The notes below the pieces were generated by a model, which did no database searches, had not been told where the DNA came from, and saw nothing but the letters and a program-made list of their open reading frames with translations. A stretch of 64,000 bases of DNA, from assembly GCA_025963715.1 (NCBI GenBank), contig JAOQAG010000051.1:124001-188000 (forward strand). Reading direction: 5' to 3'. The position numbers were made by a program, and so were the translations under genes. This document shows, one piece after another, positions 9,085 through 17,458 of this stretch; within the stretch, counting starts at the first letter, position 1; every line of letters begins with the position of its first letter. The DNA is from Bacteroidota bacterium (GTDB lineage: Bacteria > Bacteroidota > Bacteroidia > 2-12-FULL-35-15).

Positions 9085-9456
9085 ATGCCGAACCAAACCG
9101 AAATAGAAATAAAAGAGCAGGAGGAAGTTGAAACCGAAACGATGGTGGCGGAGGAAGGTCAAACGATCGTGCATTGTATTTGCGGTGCGGAAGCGGCTTA
9201 CCGGATTTGGCCAAGCACATTTTTGATCGAGCATGGAACCGGAAAACGCGCCAAACTGATCACCGCATTTAACATTAGTTTTTATCCGTACTGGACATTA
9301 AAAAATGCCGGACAAAAATTTACGTTGATCTTTGAAGGGTTAAGCCGCAATTGCATTATGCTGGACCTGAAAGAAGAGATCCCGCAGGATGGCGGCTTTG
9401 AAGTAAAAAATATTTTGAGAAATAACAGCGATGTGTATACGGTACATATCGGGTAA
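9085..9456 (+). CDS. hypothetical protein framed by direct repeats
   Basis: 123 residues, no signal peptide or membrane segment. The first ~25 residues are very acidic (EIEIKEQEEVETET); the rest looks like a small beta-rich domain (HCICGAEAAYRIWPSTFLIE, then KLITAFNISFYPYWTL, KFTLIFEGL, YTVHIG). Cysteines at 31 and 33 are close together (HCIC), but there is no second pair for a zinc site. I do not recognise a family. It is flanked on both sides by ~150-base direct repeats (8785-8944 and 9459-9611), so it may have been inserted or duplicated as a unit. Confidence 0.6.
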   Translation: MPNQTEIEIKEQEEVETETMVAEEGQTIVHCICGAEAAYRIWPSTFLIEHGTGKRAKLITAFNISFYPYWTLKNAGQKFTLIFEGLSRNCIMLDLKEEIPQDGGFEVKNILRNNSDVYTVHIG

Positions 9457-9458
9457 TG

Positions 9459-9611
9459 GATTACTGATTTCTGATGTGCAAATGTGCAAATTTGCCGGAT
9501 GCTTAAAAGAACCAGAGCCTTTCAGGGCTTTTTTGTCCCTGGAAGGGTTAGATAGCAAACATTAGTATGGAAAAGATTTCTGATGTGCAGATGAAAAAAA
9601 TGTTGCCACAG
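9459..9611 (+). repeat. direct repeat copy 2 flanking the 9085 gene
   Basis: Second copy of the element at 8785-8944, in the same orientation, starting at the stop codon of the 9085 gene. The hairpin core and the GATAGCAAAC and TTGCCACAG segments are conserved. Confidence 0.85.
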
Positions 9612-9635
9612 CCCCGATAGCTATCGGGGCTGTGG
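9606..9635. repeat. perfect 30-base palindrome
   Basis: CCACAGCCCCGATAG (9606-9620) is followed directly by its exact reverse complement CTATCGGGGCTGTGG. Its outer bases CCACAG continue the end of the direct repeat, and it sits where copy 1 has the CCACAGATTCAC inverted repeat. Confidence 0.9.
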
Positions 9636-9662
9636 CTATAAATTTTAACCTGCCGCTGTAAA

Positions 9663-10004
9663 TTATCCCTGCGAATTGATCACTCCCCTGAAAAATTGAA
9701 ATCCGCCAAAAACAATGGCGCCCCAGAATATAAAACCGATGTTGGACAATGTTAATACTGTTCCGCCAACGCACCACAACGCGCCGTAAAGCATATCTTT
9801 TTGCGCTCTTGATTTTTTTGCTTCAACAATTTGTTGTTCCAGGTTGGTAACTACAATGCGCGCGCTTTCGCTGTCGAGCCCTTCGTTAATAAGCATGTTT
9901 TGCACTTCGTAACCGGTTTTTCCTGAATGTACAAGTAAATGTGCAGCGCGGTTGTATACAGCTGTTACTGCCTGGTCTGTTGTTTGAGTTGTTTCTGTTT
10001 CCAT
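9663..10004 (-). CDS. small membrane protein, unknown function
   Basis: 113 residues. Residues 1-70 are polar and helical (TTDQAVTAVYNRAAHLLVHS, then EVQNMLINEGLDSESARIVV, ending KKSRAQKD) and resemble a short UBA/SHOCT-like helical domain without clear identity. Residues ~72-110 form two hydrophobic helices (LYGALWCVGGTVLTL and FIFWGAIVFGGFQFF), so it is probably a two-helix inner membrane protein with a cytoplasmic N-terminal part. The gene runs in the same direction as the 10061 gene but is separated by 56 bases. Function unknown. Confidence 0.7.
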   Translation of the reverse strand: METETTQTTDQAVTAVYNRAAHLLVHSGKTGYEVQNMLINEGLDSESARIVVTNLEQQIVEAKKSRAQKDMLYGALWCVGGTVLTLSNIGFIFWGAIVFGGFQFFRGVINSQG

Positions 10005-10060
10005 GAGTAGTGGTTTAGATTCATTTCAAATTTAATAAAATAGTTGAAAGATGCAAAAAA

Positions 10061-10804
10061 CTATTGTGCTCCATCATTATCCCAACCATTACTGTCTTTA
10101 TTGTCTGCAAAATTTATTAGCTTGTAGCTAACGCCGATCAGTGTGGTAATGCCCGATTGCCGGAATTTAGCAATGTCGGTTTTGTCTTTATTAGCCACAT
10201 TTAACCGTCGCCAGTTGGGCTTGGATACATCATATTCTGCTTCCGCGATGAGCGTGACCGTAAATTTTCCGATCAGCAGTTTGGGCTGGATGCCGACCTT
10301 TGGCGAGAAAAAAGGATTTTTTTGCCTCACCTGCTCATCTCCGTAAAAGCGAAGTCTGCCGGTATTAAATCCAACATACAATATGGTTAAAAAATGTTGG
10401 TTGTCGCTTTCAAATGCGCCGCCATAAGCAAAACTAAATATAAAGCCGGTCATTTTACAATGAATGGAATCATTGATGCGCACCGGTTGCGGGATCACAT
10501 AACTGTATAACATGTGCCCGTAAAAATCACTACTCCGGTTTAAAAGATAATGTCCGCTTCCACCAACGCTGATCAGCTGCGCAGGCTGGCTGATCTTAAA
10601 TTTATAAACGGTATTGAGTTGTTTTCCGAAACTGTGAAAGAATGTTTTATAACCGTAATAAACATCAAAATAAGAAGGACCGTTATTGGCGGTATCTTTT
10701 TTTGTGGCTGTTTCTTTAACCGGCTTCTGTACTTTTATCGTACCTGTTTGTGCCGAAAGAACAATGCTGAACAGAAGAAGAAAGGAGAGTAGTTTTAGCT
10801 TCAT
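10061..10804 (-). CDS. outer membrane beta-barrel-like protein, unknown function
   Basis: 247 residues with a clear signal peptide 1-18 (LLLFSIVLSAQ). The remaining sequence alternates polar and aromatic or hydrophobic residues as in small beta-barrels (FDVYYGYKTFFHSFGKQ, SHGHYLL-like turns, TGFIFSFAYGGAF, TILYVGFNTGRLRFY, FTVTLIAEAEYDV). The segment TTLIGVSYKLI near the C-terminus resembles a final strand. No recognised Pfam signature. Probably a monocistronic outer-membrane protein; ligand unknown. Confidence 0.65.
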   Translation of the reverse strand: MKLKLLSFLLLFSIVLSAQTGTIKVQKPVKETATKKDTANNGPSYFDVYYGYKTFFHSFGKQLNTVYKFKISQPAQLISVGGSGHYLLNRSSDFYGHMLYSYVIPQPVRINDSIHCKMTGFIFSFAYGGAFESDNQHFLTILYVGFNTGRLRFYGDEQVRQKNPFFSPKVGIQPKLLIGKFTVTLIAEAEYDVSKPNWRRLNVANKDKTDIAKFRQSGITTLIGVSYKLINFADNKDSNGWDNDGAQ

Positions 10805-10853
10805 ATTATTTTTAAATAACTATCTGTTTTTTATAAAGAAAATCTTAATTTTT

Positions 10854-10962
10854 CGTCATTGCGAGGGCTTAAAGTAATTTTATTTTTATGGAATAAAGTT
10901 CCCGGTATTCATATTGTTTTATTCGTTCTTAATTGGCAGATCCCGGGTCAGGCCCGGGATGA
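10854..10962. repeat. fragments of two dispersed palindromic repeats
   Basis: 10854-10870 is a half copy of the CGTCATTGCGAGGGC element. 10935-10962 (GGCAGATCCCGGGTCAGGCC onwards) is one arm of the ATCCCGGG family with its usual right flank (TATTTCTGTTTCCAT-like, then AACATTGTCCTACAACA). No gene is seen in 10805-11055. Confidence 0.7.
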
Positions 10963-11055
10963 CAGCTAAGGAAATTATTTCTGTTTCCATAAATAACATT
11001 GTCCTACAACATAACTTTCTTTCTTAATTAACAGATTCCGTATCCTTCGTTTTAT

Positions 11056-12159
11056 TTAAAAATCAGTTGAAAATAATTTTAACTGCCGGTAATTTCCTTT
11101 TTCTACAATCCTTTCCGGGATCTCATTAAAATTTGATAATGAAATTCCCAGCAAGCGCACTTTTACATTTTCCAAACCACTTTTTAATAACAGGTCTTTT
11201 GCTGTTTGCGCAATTGTTTCCAGATCGCCCACCGGGTAAGGAAAAGAATGATTGCGGGTGATCTGTTTAAAATCGTGGTACTTTACTTTGAGCGTAATGG
11301 TGCGGCCTTTCAAATCATATTTTTTTAAGCGTTCAAATACGATCAATGCGATCTTATCCAGTTCTTCATTCATTTCTTCCTCCGTTCGCAAATCGTAGCT
11401 GAATGTATCTTCGGCACCCAGCGATTTTGTTTCACGGTCGGGCTGCACGATCCTGTTATCAATACCGCGCACAATTTTATAAAAAAAGCGACCGGATTTT
11501 CCGAAATGTTTTACCAGTTCGTCTTCACTTAATTTTTTAAGATCGGCACCGGTATGTAAGCCCATTCCTTTCATTTTATCGGCAGTCACTTTTCCTACGC
11601 CGAAGAATTTTTCAACAGGTAATTTTTCCATGAATGCTTCGATTTTCGACGGGCCAATGAACGTAAGACCATCGGGCTTGTTGATATCGGAAGCGATCTT
11701 CGCTACAAACTTGCTGGAGGAAACGCCTGCGGATGCTGTTAATCCAGTTTCTTCTTTGATCTGTTTCCTGATGAGCTTTGCAATATCAATGGCAGAGCCA
11801 ATGTTGAGCTTGTCATGGGTGACATCCAAATACGCTTCGTCGAGCGAAAGCGGTTCAATAATATCGGTATAGCGGTGGAATATTTCGCGGATCTGCCTGG
11901 AAACCTCTCTGTAGGCTGCAAAGCGTGGGTATACAAAAATTACATGCGGACAAAGCTGTACTGCTTTTTTACTGGGCATGGCCGAACGGATCCCGAATTT
12001 GCGTGCTTCATAACTGGCTGCTGCTACCACACCGCCGCGTCCTTCCGGCCCACCGCCCACCACAATCGGCTTACCGCGATAATCGGGATTATCGCGCTGC
12101 TCCACCGATGCATAAAATGCATCCATATCGATGTGAATTATTTTGTGAGTAGCATCCAT
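11056..12159 (-). CDS. dinB: DNA polymerase IV (Y-family translesion polymerase)
   Basis: 367 residues. The N-terminal palm motif HIDMDAFYASVEQRDNP carries the first catalytic aspartates (D11, D13 region), and PLSLDEAYLDVT the second acidic pair near 104. The thumb HhH region (PVEKFFGVGKVTADKMKGMG) and the little-finger domain (SLGAEDTFSYDL, RTITLKVKYHDFKQITR, VRLLGISLSNF) follow in order. The C-terminus QLKLFSTDF resembles a beta-clamp-binding QLxLF motif. It copies past damaged bases at the cost of accuracy. Full family length. The gene is 59 bases downstream of the PP2C-type phosphatase on the same strand. Confidence 0.95.
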   Translation of the reverse strand: MDATHKIIHIDMDAFYASVEQRDNPDYRGKPIVVGGGPEGRGGVVAAASYEARKFGIRSAMPSKKAVQLCPHVIFVYPRFAAYREVSRQIREIFHRYTDIIEPLSLDEAYLDVTHDKLNIGSAIDIAKLIRKQIKEETGLTASAGVSSSKFVAKIASDINKPDGLTFIGPSKIEAFMEKLPVEKFFGVGKVTADKMKGMGLHTGADLKKLSEDELVKHFGKSGRFFYKIVRGIDNRIVQPDRETKSLGAEDTFSYDLRTEEEMNEELDKIALIVFERLKKYDLKGRTITLKVKYHDFKQITRNHSFPYPVGDLETIAQTAKDLLLKSGLENVKVRLLGISLSNFNEIPERIVEKGNYRQLKLFSTDF

Positions 12160-12218
12160 GCATTATTCCTTATTACAAAGACGGGTATTGAAATAAACAG
12201 TTGTGCCCTGCGATAAAT

Positions 12219-13274
12219 TTATACGCGCACACCCATCAGTAAAATATCGTCCACCTGCTCGTTGCTGCCTTTCCAGCTGGCAAACGTACTACTGAGAATG
12301 GTTTGCTGCTCCGGCATTGTTTTAGTATTGACGGATAAAAGTAATTCCTGCATGCGGCTGCTTTTGAATTTTTTATTGTCTTTCCCACCAAACTGATCGG
12401 CGAAACCATCACTGAAAATATACACGCAATCACCTTTTTTTAATTGCATGGAATGATTTTCAGGCGGAGCAATGACTGTTTCTTCCAGGCTGCCAACAGT
12501 GAGCTTGGAACCTTTTATAATTGTGAGCTTATTATCCGAAACAATATATAGGGGATTGTTAGCGCCTGCATATTCAAGCGTATTTGTTTGTTTGTCGAAC
12601 GTGCAAAGCGCCATGTCCATTCCATCGCGGATGTCGCTTCCCTTATCCTGGTGCAGGATTTTTTTAATCAGTGTATTCATCGAATCCAGCACTTTTGCCG
12701 GTTGTGTGATCCCAAGTTCGTTTACCGTTTGGTTGATGGCACTATGCCCTACAATGCTTAGCAATGCACCCGGAACGCCATGCCCGGTACAATCCACCGC
12801 GGCAATCATAAATTTAGTGTCGTGGTGCGAAACCCAGTAAAAATCACCGCTTACAATGTCTTTTGGTTGATATAAAATAAAATGTTCCGGTAAAATATTC
12901 GTTACAATTTCCCTGGATGGAAGAATGGCATTCTGCAAACGTTTTGCATAATTGATACTATCGGTAATGCTTTTATTTTTTTCTTCGATGATCTCGTTTT
13001 GTTCTTTCAGCATTTTAGTGGTGCGCTTGTTCAGCAACAACAAACGGATGGCGCCGATGGCAATAATAATGATGAGCCCTGTTACCAGGAAATACATGTT
13101 GCGGTGTGCTTGTTTGTAACACACAATGGTATCGTCGCCGCTGCCCGAAAGAATATCCAGCGGAGTGTGATGATGACTTTTTGCGATGGAATCCATGAAT
13201 GTTTGTTGAGCATCAGTGGAAATCACCATCAGCATACATGCGGAAAACAGTAAATAAAAAATGTATTTTTTCAT
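12219..13274 (-). CDS. membrane-anchored SpoIIE/PP2C-family serine phosphatase
   Basis: 351 residues. Residues 1-22 are a signal peptide (STDAQ), a short ~35-residue periplasmic stretch follows, then one membrane helix at ~60-82 (FLVTGLIIIIAIGAIRLLLL) and a short coiled linker (EQNEIIEEKNKSITDSINYA). The PP2C/SpoIIE domain has its metal-binding motifs: VSGDFYWV, DCTGHGVPGA, YIFSDGFADQFGG and QVDDILLMGV. Such enzymes dephosphorylate serine or threonine, often on anti-anti-sigma factors. Compared with common Bacteroidota homologues, the N-terminal TPR or 7TM sensor is missing; only a very short extracytoplasmic region remains. Partner unknown. Confidence 0.85.
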   Translation of the reverse strand: MKKYIFYLLFSACMLMVISTDAQQTFMDSIAKSHHHTPLDILSGSGDDTIVCYKQAHRNMYFLVTGLIIIIAIGAIRLLLLNKRTTKMLKEQNEIIEEKNKSITDSINYAKRLQNAILPSREIVTNILPEHFILYQPKDIVSGDFYWVSHHDTKFMIAAVDCTGHGVPGALLSIVGHSAINQTVNELGITQPAKVLDSMNTLIKKILHQDKGSDIRDGMDMALCTFDKQTNTLEYAGANNPLYIVSDNKLTIIKGSKLTVGSLEETVIAPPENHSMQLKKGDCVYIFSDGFADQFGGKDNKKFKSSRMQELLLSVNTKTMPEQQTILSSTFASWKGSNEQVDDILLMGVRV

Positions 13275-13423
13275 GAATAAAGAATAAGAATATTGAGTAA
13301 AAACCGTCAGTAAAAGGTAAGCAGTTTCTTTGGCTTTTTAAAATAATGCTATTAATAATAGCATTGTTGTTAAAAATGAAACGAATCGTTTTTTAGTCCG
13401 TTATTTTGTATAAAGATAAAAAA

Positions 13424-14500
13424 ATGGACAAGAACGAAGTGGAGGAGAAGTATTTTAAAGGCAGAGGTTCACAAATAAATACTTCCAATAAATTTCTCAA
13501 AAATAAGTATGTAACCGAGCACGATGAAGTGCTGGATGAACCGTTATTAAGCGATGAAAAAACGCAGGTTTTCCTGGAACATCCCAAAAAGATCGTGAAC
13601 ATAATCAAGAGTCCGGATCTGATGGGTATGTATTCCATGAACCCGTACCAGGGCTGCGAACATGGCTGCATTTATTGTTATGCGCGTAATACACATGAAT
13701 ATTGGGGATACAGCGCCGGTTTGGATTTTGAACGTAAGATCATTGCGAAGCCGAATGCGGCAGAAGTGCTTGCAAAACAATTTATGAATAAGAACTGGGT
13801 GGTGGCACCGATCATGTTTTCGGGAAACACCGATTGTTACCAGCCGCTGGAACGCAAAATGAAGATCACGCGGCAAATGCTGGAAGTGGTCGTAAAATTC
13901 CGGCACCCGGTAAGCATGATCACAAAAAATAGTTTGATCCTGCGGGATATCGACCTTTTACAGGAATTGGCCAAATACAACCTGGTGCATGTAATGGTTT
14001 CTATTACGAGCTTGCGCGAAGAACTGCGCTTGAAAATGGAACCGCGCACAGCAACAGCAAAAAACAGGTTGAAAGTGATCCGCGAATTGAACAATGCAGG
14101 CATCCCGACAGGAGTGATGACTGCACCGATCATTCCCGGTTTGAACAGCGATGAGATCCCGCAGCTGATCGAGGCCGCGGCAGATCATGGTGCAGATACG
14201 GCGGGCTACACGATCGTGCGGCTGAATGGCGCTATCGGCGAATTATTCAAAGACTGGATCTATAAAAACTTCCCCGACAGGGCGGAAAAAGTGTTGCACC
14301 ACATCCAGGAGGTGCATGGCGGTACTTTGAGTGATAGCCGCTTTGGAACACGGATGAGTGGGGAAGGGAAGATGGCGCAATCCATCAAACAATTATTTAA
14401 GATGGCGGTTAAAAAACATTTATCGGGGCGTGTGCGGGCTCCGTATGATCTTACTGCTTTCAGGCGGCCGGGAGAGGTGAAGCAGATGGAATTATTTTAG
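13424..14500 (+). CDS. PA0069-family radical SAM protein
   Basis: 358 residues. The [4Fe-4S] cluster motif is C78-x3-C82-x2-C85 within GCEHGCIYCYARN, and the surrounding YSMNPYQG and HEYWGYSAGLDFE identify the PA0069/SplB-like group. TIM-barrel segments follow (MFSGNTDCYQPLE, HPVSMITKNS, VMVSITSL, PTGVMTAPIIPGLN). The group is related to spore photoproduct lyase, but its reaction is not established. The ATG at 13424 is chosen because the only upstream start is a TTG six codons earlier. The stop codon is followed directly by an octad array. Confidence 0.88.
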   Translation: MDKNEVEEKYFKGRGSQINTSNKFLKNKYVTEHDEVLDEPLLSDEKTQVFLEHPKKIVNIIKSPDLMGMYSMNPYQGCEHGCIYCYARNTHEYWGYSAGLDFERKIIAKPNAAEVLAKQFMNKNWVVAPIMFSGNTDCYQPLERKMKITRQMLEVVVKFRHPVSMITKNSLILRDIDLLQELAKYNLVHVMVSITSLREELRLKMEPRTATAKNRLKVIRELNNAGIPTGVMTAPIIPGLNSDEIPQLIEAAADHGADTAGYTIVRLNGAIGELFKDWIYKNFPDRAEKVLHHIQEVHGGTLSDSRFGTRMSGEGKMAQSIKQLFKMAVKKHLSGRVRAPYDLTAFRRPGEVKQMELF

Positions 14501-14548
14501 TTCATTTGTTCATTGGTATACTGGTTCATTGGTTTATTGGTGTGTTGT
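14501..14548 (+). repeat. octad array starting on the base after a stop codon
   Basis: Six in-register octads: TTCATTTG, TTCATTGG, TATACTGG, TTCATTGG, TTTATTGG, TGTGTTGT. The first begins on the base after the TAG at 14498-14500. It continues into TGTGTGAGTTGATGC and then the MITE-like element. Confidence 0.85.
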
Positions 14549-14571
14549 GTGTGAGTTGATGCACTTGGTTT

Positions 14572-14722
14572 ACACACCCCTGGCCCCTCTTAAGAGGGGA
14601 ATCGAAACATTCAGCTGATTTTTTATTTATAGTTTTTAAAATCATTTCAGATTAAATTTTAGAATATGATGGTTCTGATTGCAGGATCAAATTCCCCTCT
14701 TGAGAGGGGTTAGGGGTGTGTT
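14572..14722. repeat. MITE-like element, CCCCTCTTGAGAGGGG family, copy 1
   Basis: 151 bases. The left end reads ACACACCCCTGGCCCCTCTT and the right end AGAGGGGTTAGGGGTGTGTT, which are near-perfect terminal inverted repeats around an AT-rich ~90-base centre without a reading frame. Three more copies are at 44534, 53748 and 62002. Confidence 0.85.
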
Positions 14723-14728
14723 GCCTTT

Positions 14729-15247
14729 CTATTTATCAAAATTATTTTTCCCCCAAACATATTTCACAATCTCATCCCCATGTTCCACATCGTGCTCTTT
14801 ATAAGTTAAGCCTGCTTTTTCCAATACTTTTATTGAGTTCAGATTTCCAACGGCAGCCCTACCCACGATCGTTTCCAGGTTCAAAATAGTTGCTCCGTAT
14901 TCCATTACTGCTTTTGCGGCTTCGGTAGCATAACCTTGTCCCCAGTGTTTTTGAAAAAAGCGATAACCCAAATCGATCTCGTTGAGCTCCGCAATGTGTT
15001 TTAATCCACACCAGCCAATAAATTCACCGGTGGATCTTAAATGTACCGCCCAGCGGCCTAAGTTGTTTTTGTATTGCGGAAAGATCACATCGCTCAGGAT
15101 TTTTTTTGCAGCATCCAGGTCTTTCACCGGTCCATCTCCGGTGTAACGTGTTACTTCCCGATCGCTGTTCAGATCGATCAGTAATTGTGCATCTTCCAAT
15201 GCAAATTCACATAAGTACAAGCGTTCTGTTTCAATTGTTTTTTTCAT
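14729..15247 (-). CDS. GNAT family N-acetyltransferase (RimJ/RimL-like)
   Basis: 172 residues, full length for the family. ETERLYLCEFALEDAQLLIDL is the usual first strand and helix, WAVHLRSTGEFIGWCGLKH the central strands, and HWGQGYATEAAKAVMEYG the acetyl-CoA-binding motif A (Q/RxxGxA type). NLNSIKVLEKAGLTYKEH is the conserved C-terminal motif. The acceptor could be a protein N-terminus or a small molecule; ribosomal-protein acetylation is only suggested by the subfamily. The gene is alone between two repeat-rich gaps. Confidence 0.88.
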   Translation of the reverse strand: MKKTIETERLYLCEFALEDAQLLIDLNSDREVTRYTGDGPVKDLDAAKKILSDVIFPQYKNNLGRWAVHLRSTGEFIGWCGLKHIAELNEIDLGYRFFQKHWGQGYATEAAKAVMEYGATILNLETIVGRAAVGNLNSIKVLEKAGLTYKEHDVEHGDEIVKYVWGKNNFDK

Positions 15248-15277
15248 AAAATTTTAATATGATTTTCTATTTAACAG

Positions 15278-15435
15278 ATCCCGGGTCGGCGCCCGGGATG
15301 ACAGTTCGAAGGGAGATTGTTCTCTGAATTAGCATACAGTATCGGCACACAGCACTCTTTTTTTCTCTGCGCTTTCTTTGCGGCCTCTGCGGTAAATTCA
15401 CACTGCATCTGCATACAGCAAACTTTGAACTTTGA
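15278..15435. repeat. composite of three repeat types before tcdA's 3' end
   Basis: 15278-15303 is one ATCCCGGG-type arm. 15358-15397 contains CTCTGCGCTTTCTTTGCGGC and CTCTGCGGTAAA (CGCAAAG family). CTGCATCTGCATACAGC then leads into heptads AACTTTG, AACTTTG, AACTATT (15421-15441), which overlap the stop codon of the - strand gene. Confidence 0.75.
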
Positions 15436-15436
15436 A

Positions 15437-16156
15437 CTATTCTATCAAATCTCTTAACACTACAGAAGCGCACATACCGCCAAATGCAGCCGGTAAATAA
15501 GAAATAGTACCGTATGCCGATTTTTTAAACTTAGTTCCGTCGGTCATCATCAGCGATTCTTTCATCGGTACTTCCGATGAAAATACCGTTTTGATCCCTT
15601 TGTAAATTTTGTACTCTTTTAAGCGTTTGCGGATGTATTGTGCAAACGGACAATTATGTGTTTTTGAAATATCGGCGACCTCCAGTTTGGTCGGATCAAA
15701 CCTGCCGCCTGCGCCCATGGAGCTGATGATGCGAACCTTTTTTTCGTACGCTGTTTTTATGAAGATTAATTTCGGTGTTACACTGTCGATGGCATCCACT
15801 ACATAATCAAACGGCTGCGATAACAATTGTTCTGCACGGTCGGGTGTAATAAATTCTTTGATCACATTCAATTTTAATTCCGGATTAATTGCCAATAAAC
15901 GTTCCGCCATTACATCCGCTTTGGATACCCCGTGTGTGGTGGAAAGTGCCGGTAACTGGCGGTTGCGGTTGCTGGCTTCCACCACATCACCATCTACGAT
16001 CGTCATCGTGCCTACACCGCCCCTGCAAATAAATTCCGCTGCAAAAGAACCCACGCCGCCCATTCCAACCACCAGTACATGAGAGTTTTGCAGCTTCATC
16101 AGCTTTTCTTTTCCAATCAATAATTCGGTGCGCGATAACCAGCTTAGATCATTCAT
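15437..16156 (-). CDS. tcdA: tRNA threonylcarbamoyladenosine dehydratase (E1-like, TcdA/CsdL)
   Basis: 239 residues. WLSRTELLIGKEKLMKLQ precedes the ATP-binding loop VLVVGMGGVGSFAAEFICR, followed by the ThiF/MoeB pattern DGDVVEASNRNRQLPA and VVDAIDSVTPKL. The variant with RNRQ and FDPTKLEVADISKTHNCPFA fits TcdA, which cyclises t6A37 of tRNAs to ct6A using ATP. It starts 8 bases inside the 3' end of the upstream TatD-like gene, so the two are translationally coupled. The stop codon is embedded in an AACTTTG heptad array, and the C-terminus is of normal length. Confidence 0.9.
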   Translation of the reverse strand: MNDLSWLSRTELLIGKEKLMKLQNSHVLVVGMGGVGSFAAEFICRGGVGTMTIVDGDVVEASNRNRQLPALSTTHGVSKADVMAERLLAINPELKLNVIKEFITPDRAEQLLSQPFDYVVDAIDSVTPKLIFIKTAYEKKVRIISSMGAGGRFDPTKLEVADISKTHNCPFAQYIRKRLKEYKIYKGIKTVFSSEVPMKESLMMTDGTKFKKSAYGTISYLPAAFGGMCASVVLRDLIE

Positions 16157-16799
16157 AAATAAATAAGCGTTTAAAATTTAACATCATTTTTTCTTTTAAT
16201 TCTTCCACAGAAATATTTTTCAGGCCTGCCGCTTTTTCATAAATAACACTGATGGAAATTTCCGAATCATCCGTTTCCAGGAAAAAATTAGTGCAGTCCA
16301 CTGTTTTTATCATCTTTTGAGCATTGGAATTTTCCTGGAGTAATGCTTTGCCAAAGGATAGCATAAAGCCGTTTTGCAGTAACTGATCCGCAATGATCGC
16401 GTTGTTGTTGTATCCGTGTACGATCATCGGCACCATTATTTTTTGTTCTTTTTTGATCCGGATCAATTCGTCAAATGCTTTTACACAATGAATGATCAAT
16501 GGTTTTTTTACCGCTTCCGCGATCTTGATCTGCTCGCTAAAAATAATTGTTTGTAATGCCAGATCAGCTGTTGCAAGCCGGTCCAAACCGCATTCGCCGA
16601 TTGCTTTTACATGCGCATGTGTGGCGTTGGCACGAAGCGCTGTTAAATTTTGCTGAACATCTTCCTGCTGCACCTGCCAGGGATGGATCCCGGTAGAAAC
16701 GGCTTTGTGCTCAGTTATTTTTGAAACATCCGTAAAAATATTAAGGATCGAAACCGCATCTTTTTCTTCGTGATGCGTATGTATATTAATAAATTTCAC
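16149..16799 (-). CDS. TatD-family metal-dependent hydrolase
   Basis: 216 residues. The metal ligands of the TatD fold are present: NIHTHH near the start, IGECGLDR, LIIHCVKAFDE, IVHGYNNN and FLETDDS. The family includes 3'-5' DNA exonucleases and other phosphoesterases. The sequence is shorter and more divergent than E. coli TatD, as in many Bacteroidota versions. The start is taken at GTG 16799 (VKFINIHTHH), preceded by AGGCGG. The only upstream alternative is a TTG at 16832 that lies inside the terminator of the preceding gene. It overlaps tcdA by 8 bases. Confidence 0.85.
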   Translation of the reverse strand: MKFINIHTHHEEKDAVSILNIFTDVSKITEHKAVSTGIHPWQVQQEDVQQNLTALRANATHAHVKAIGECGLDRLATADLALQTIIFSEQIKIAEAVKKPLIIHCVKAFDELIRIKKEQKIMVPMIVHGYNNNAIIADQLLQNGFMLSFGKALLQENSNAQKMIKTVDCTNFFLETDDSEISISVIYEKAAGLKNISVEELKEKMMLNFKRLFIYE

Positions 16800-16811
16800 G
16801 TACCGCCTGGT

Positions 16812-16850
16812 ATAAATAAAAATGCCATACAATTAATTGCATGGCATCTT
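16812..16850 (-). terminator. terminator of the Spy-like gene
   Basis: On the - strand, GATGCCATGCAATT pairs with AATTGTATGGCAT and is followed by TTTTTATTTAT. It lies 20 bases after the stop of the 16871-17263 gene and ends just before the GTG start of the TatD-like gene. Confidence 0.8.
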
Positions 16851-16870
16851 TTATATTTGAAAATCAAAGA

Positions 16871-17263
16871 CTATTTATCGTCCCCTGCACCAGCTCTGCC
16901 TTTATTTTTTTGTTTTTCATTTTCCCATTTCGCTTGTTGCTCAGGAGTTAATACCGCTTTGATAGCAGCATCACGTTGTGAACGGATCACTTTGCGCTCG
17001 TCAGCAAATACTTTAGCATCAGTATCTTTTACTTTAGCAGCAGAAATCGCTTTATCCTTATCAAGATAGATCGCGTATACTTTTGCTTTTTGATCAGCAG
17101 TTAAACCCAATACCTGCGTCATTTTTTCAGTTTGTCTTGTCGCTCTTACAGCAGGATCTTCATTTTGATTTTGTTGCGCTGAAGCATTTTGCTTTGATGC
17201 ACTTTGAGCATTGATGCTCAAACCTGCAATTAAAAGTCCGGATAATAAAATTAATTTTTTCAT
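16871..17263 (-). CDS. small periplasmic Spy/CpxP-like protein
   Basis: 130 residues. Signal peptide 1-20 (GLSINAQ), a Gln/Asn/Ser-rich stretch to ~40, then two helical segments with the typical pattern LGLTADQKAKVYAIYLDKD and LTPEQQAKWENEKQK (LTxxQ repeats as in CpxP/Spy and DUF4890 proteins). Such proteins are periplasmic chaperone- or stress-sensor-like; the E. coli LTxxQ role is not proven here. The tail is basic and Gly-rich (KNKGRAGAGDDK). It is monocistronic, with AATCTTTG (- strand, 17304-17311) as a possible -7 box. Confidence 0.78.
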   Translation of the reverse strand: MKKLILLSGLLIAGLSINAQSASKQNASAQQNQNEDPAVRATRQTEKMTQVLGLTADQKAKVYAIYLDKDKAISAAKVKDTDAKVFADERKVIRSQRDAAIKAVLTPEQQAKWENEKQKNKGRAGAGDDK

Positions 17264-17458
17264 GGTGTGTTTTATTTTTTAGTTAGACCTGTGTATTCTT
17301 AGACAAAGATTATTCCAATAAAGTTGCATAAATGTAGTAAATAGTTTTTGTATTCTGCAAATTTATGTCACATTCTCAGTCGTTAATCCTTAAAATTATG
17401 CTGTTTTATCGACAAAAACAGGTGTTCTTTAACAAAATATGGCCTGTTTTCGCAAAAA

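Noticed and set aside
8937..9635. Insertion sequence with the 9085 gene as transposase
   Set aside because: The 123-residue product has no DDE, HUH or tyrosine-recombinase motif, and the flanks are direct, not terminal inverted, repeats.
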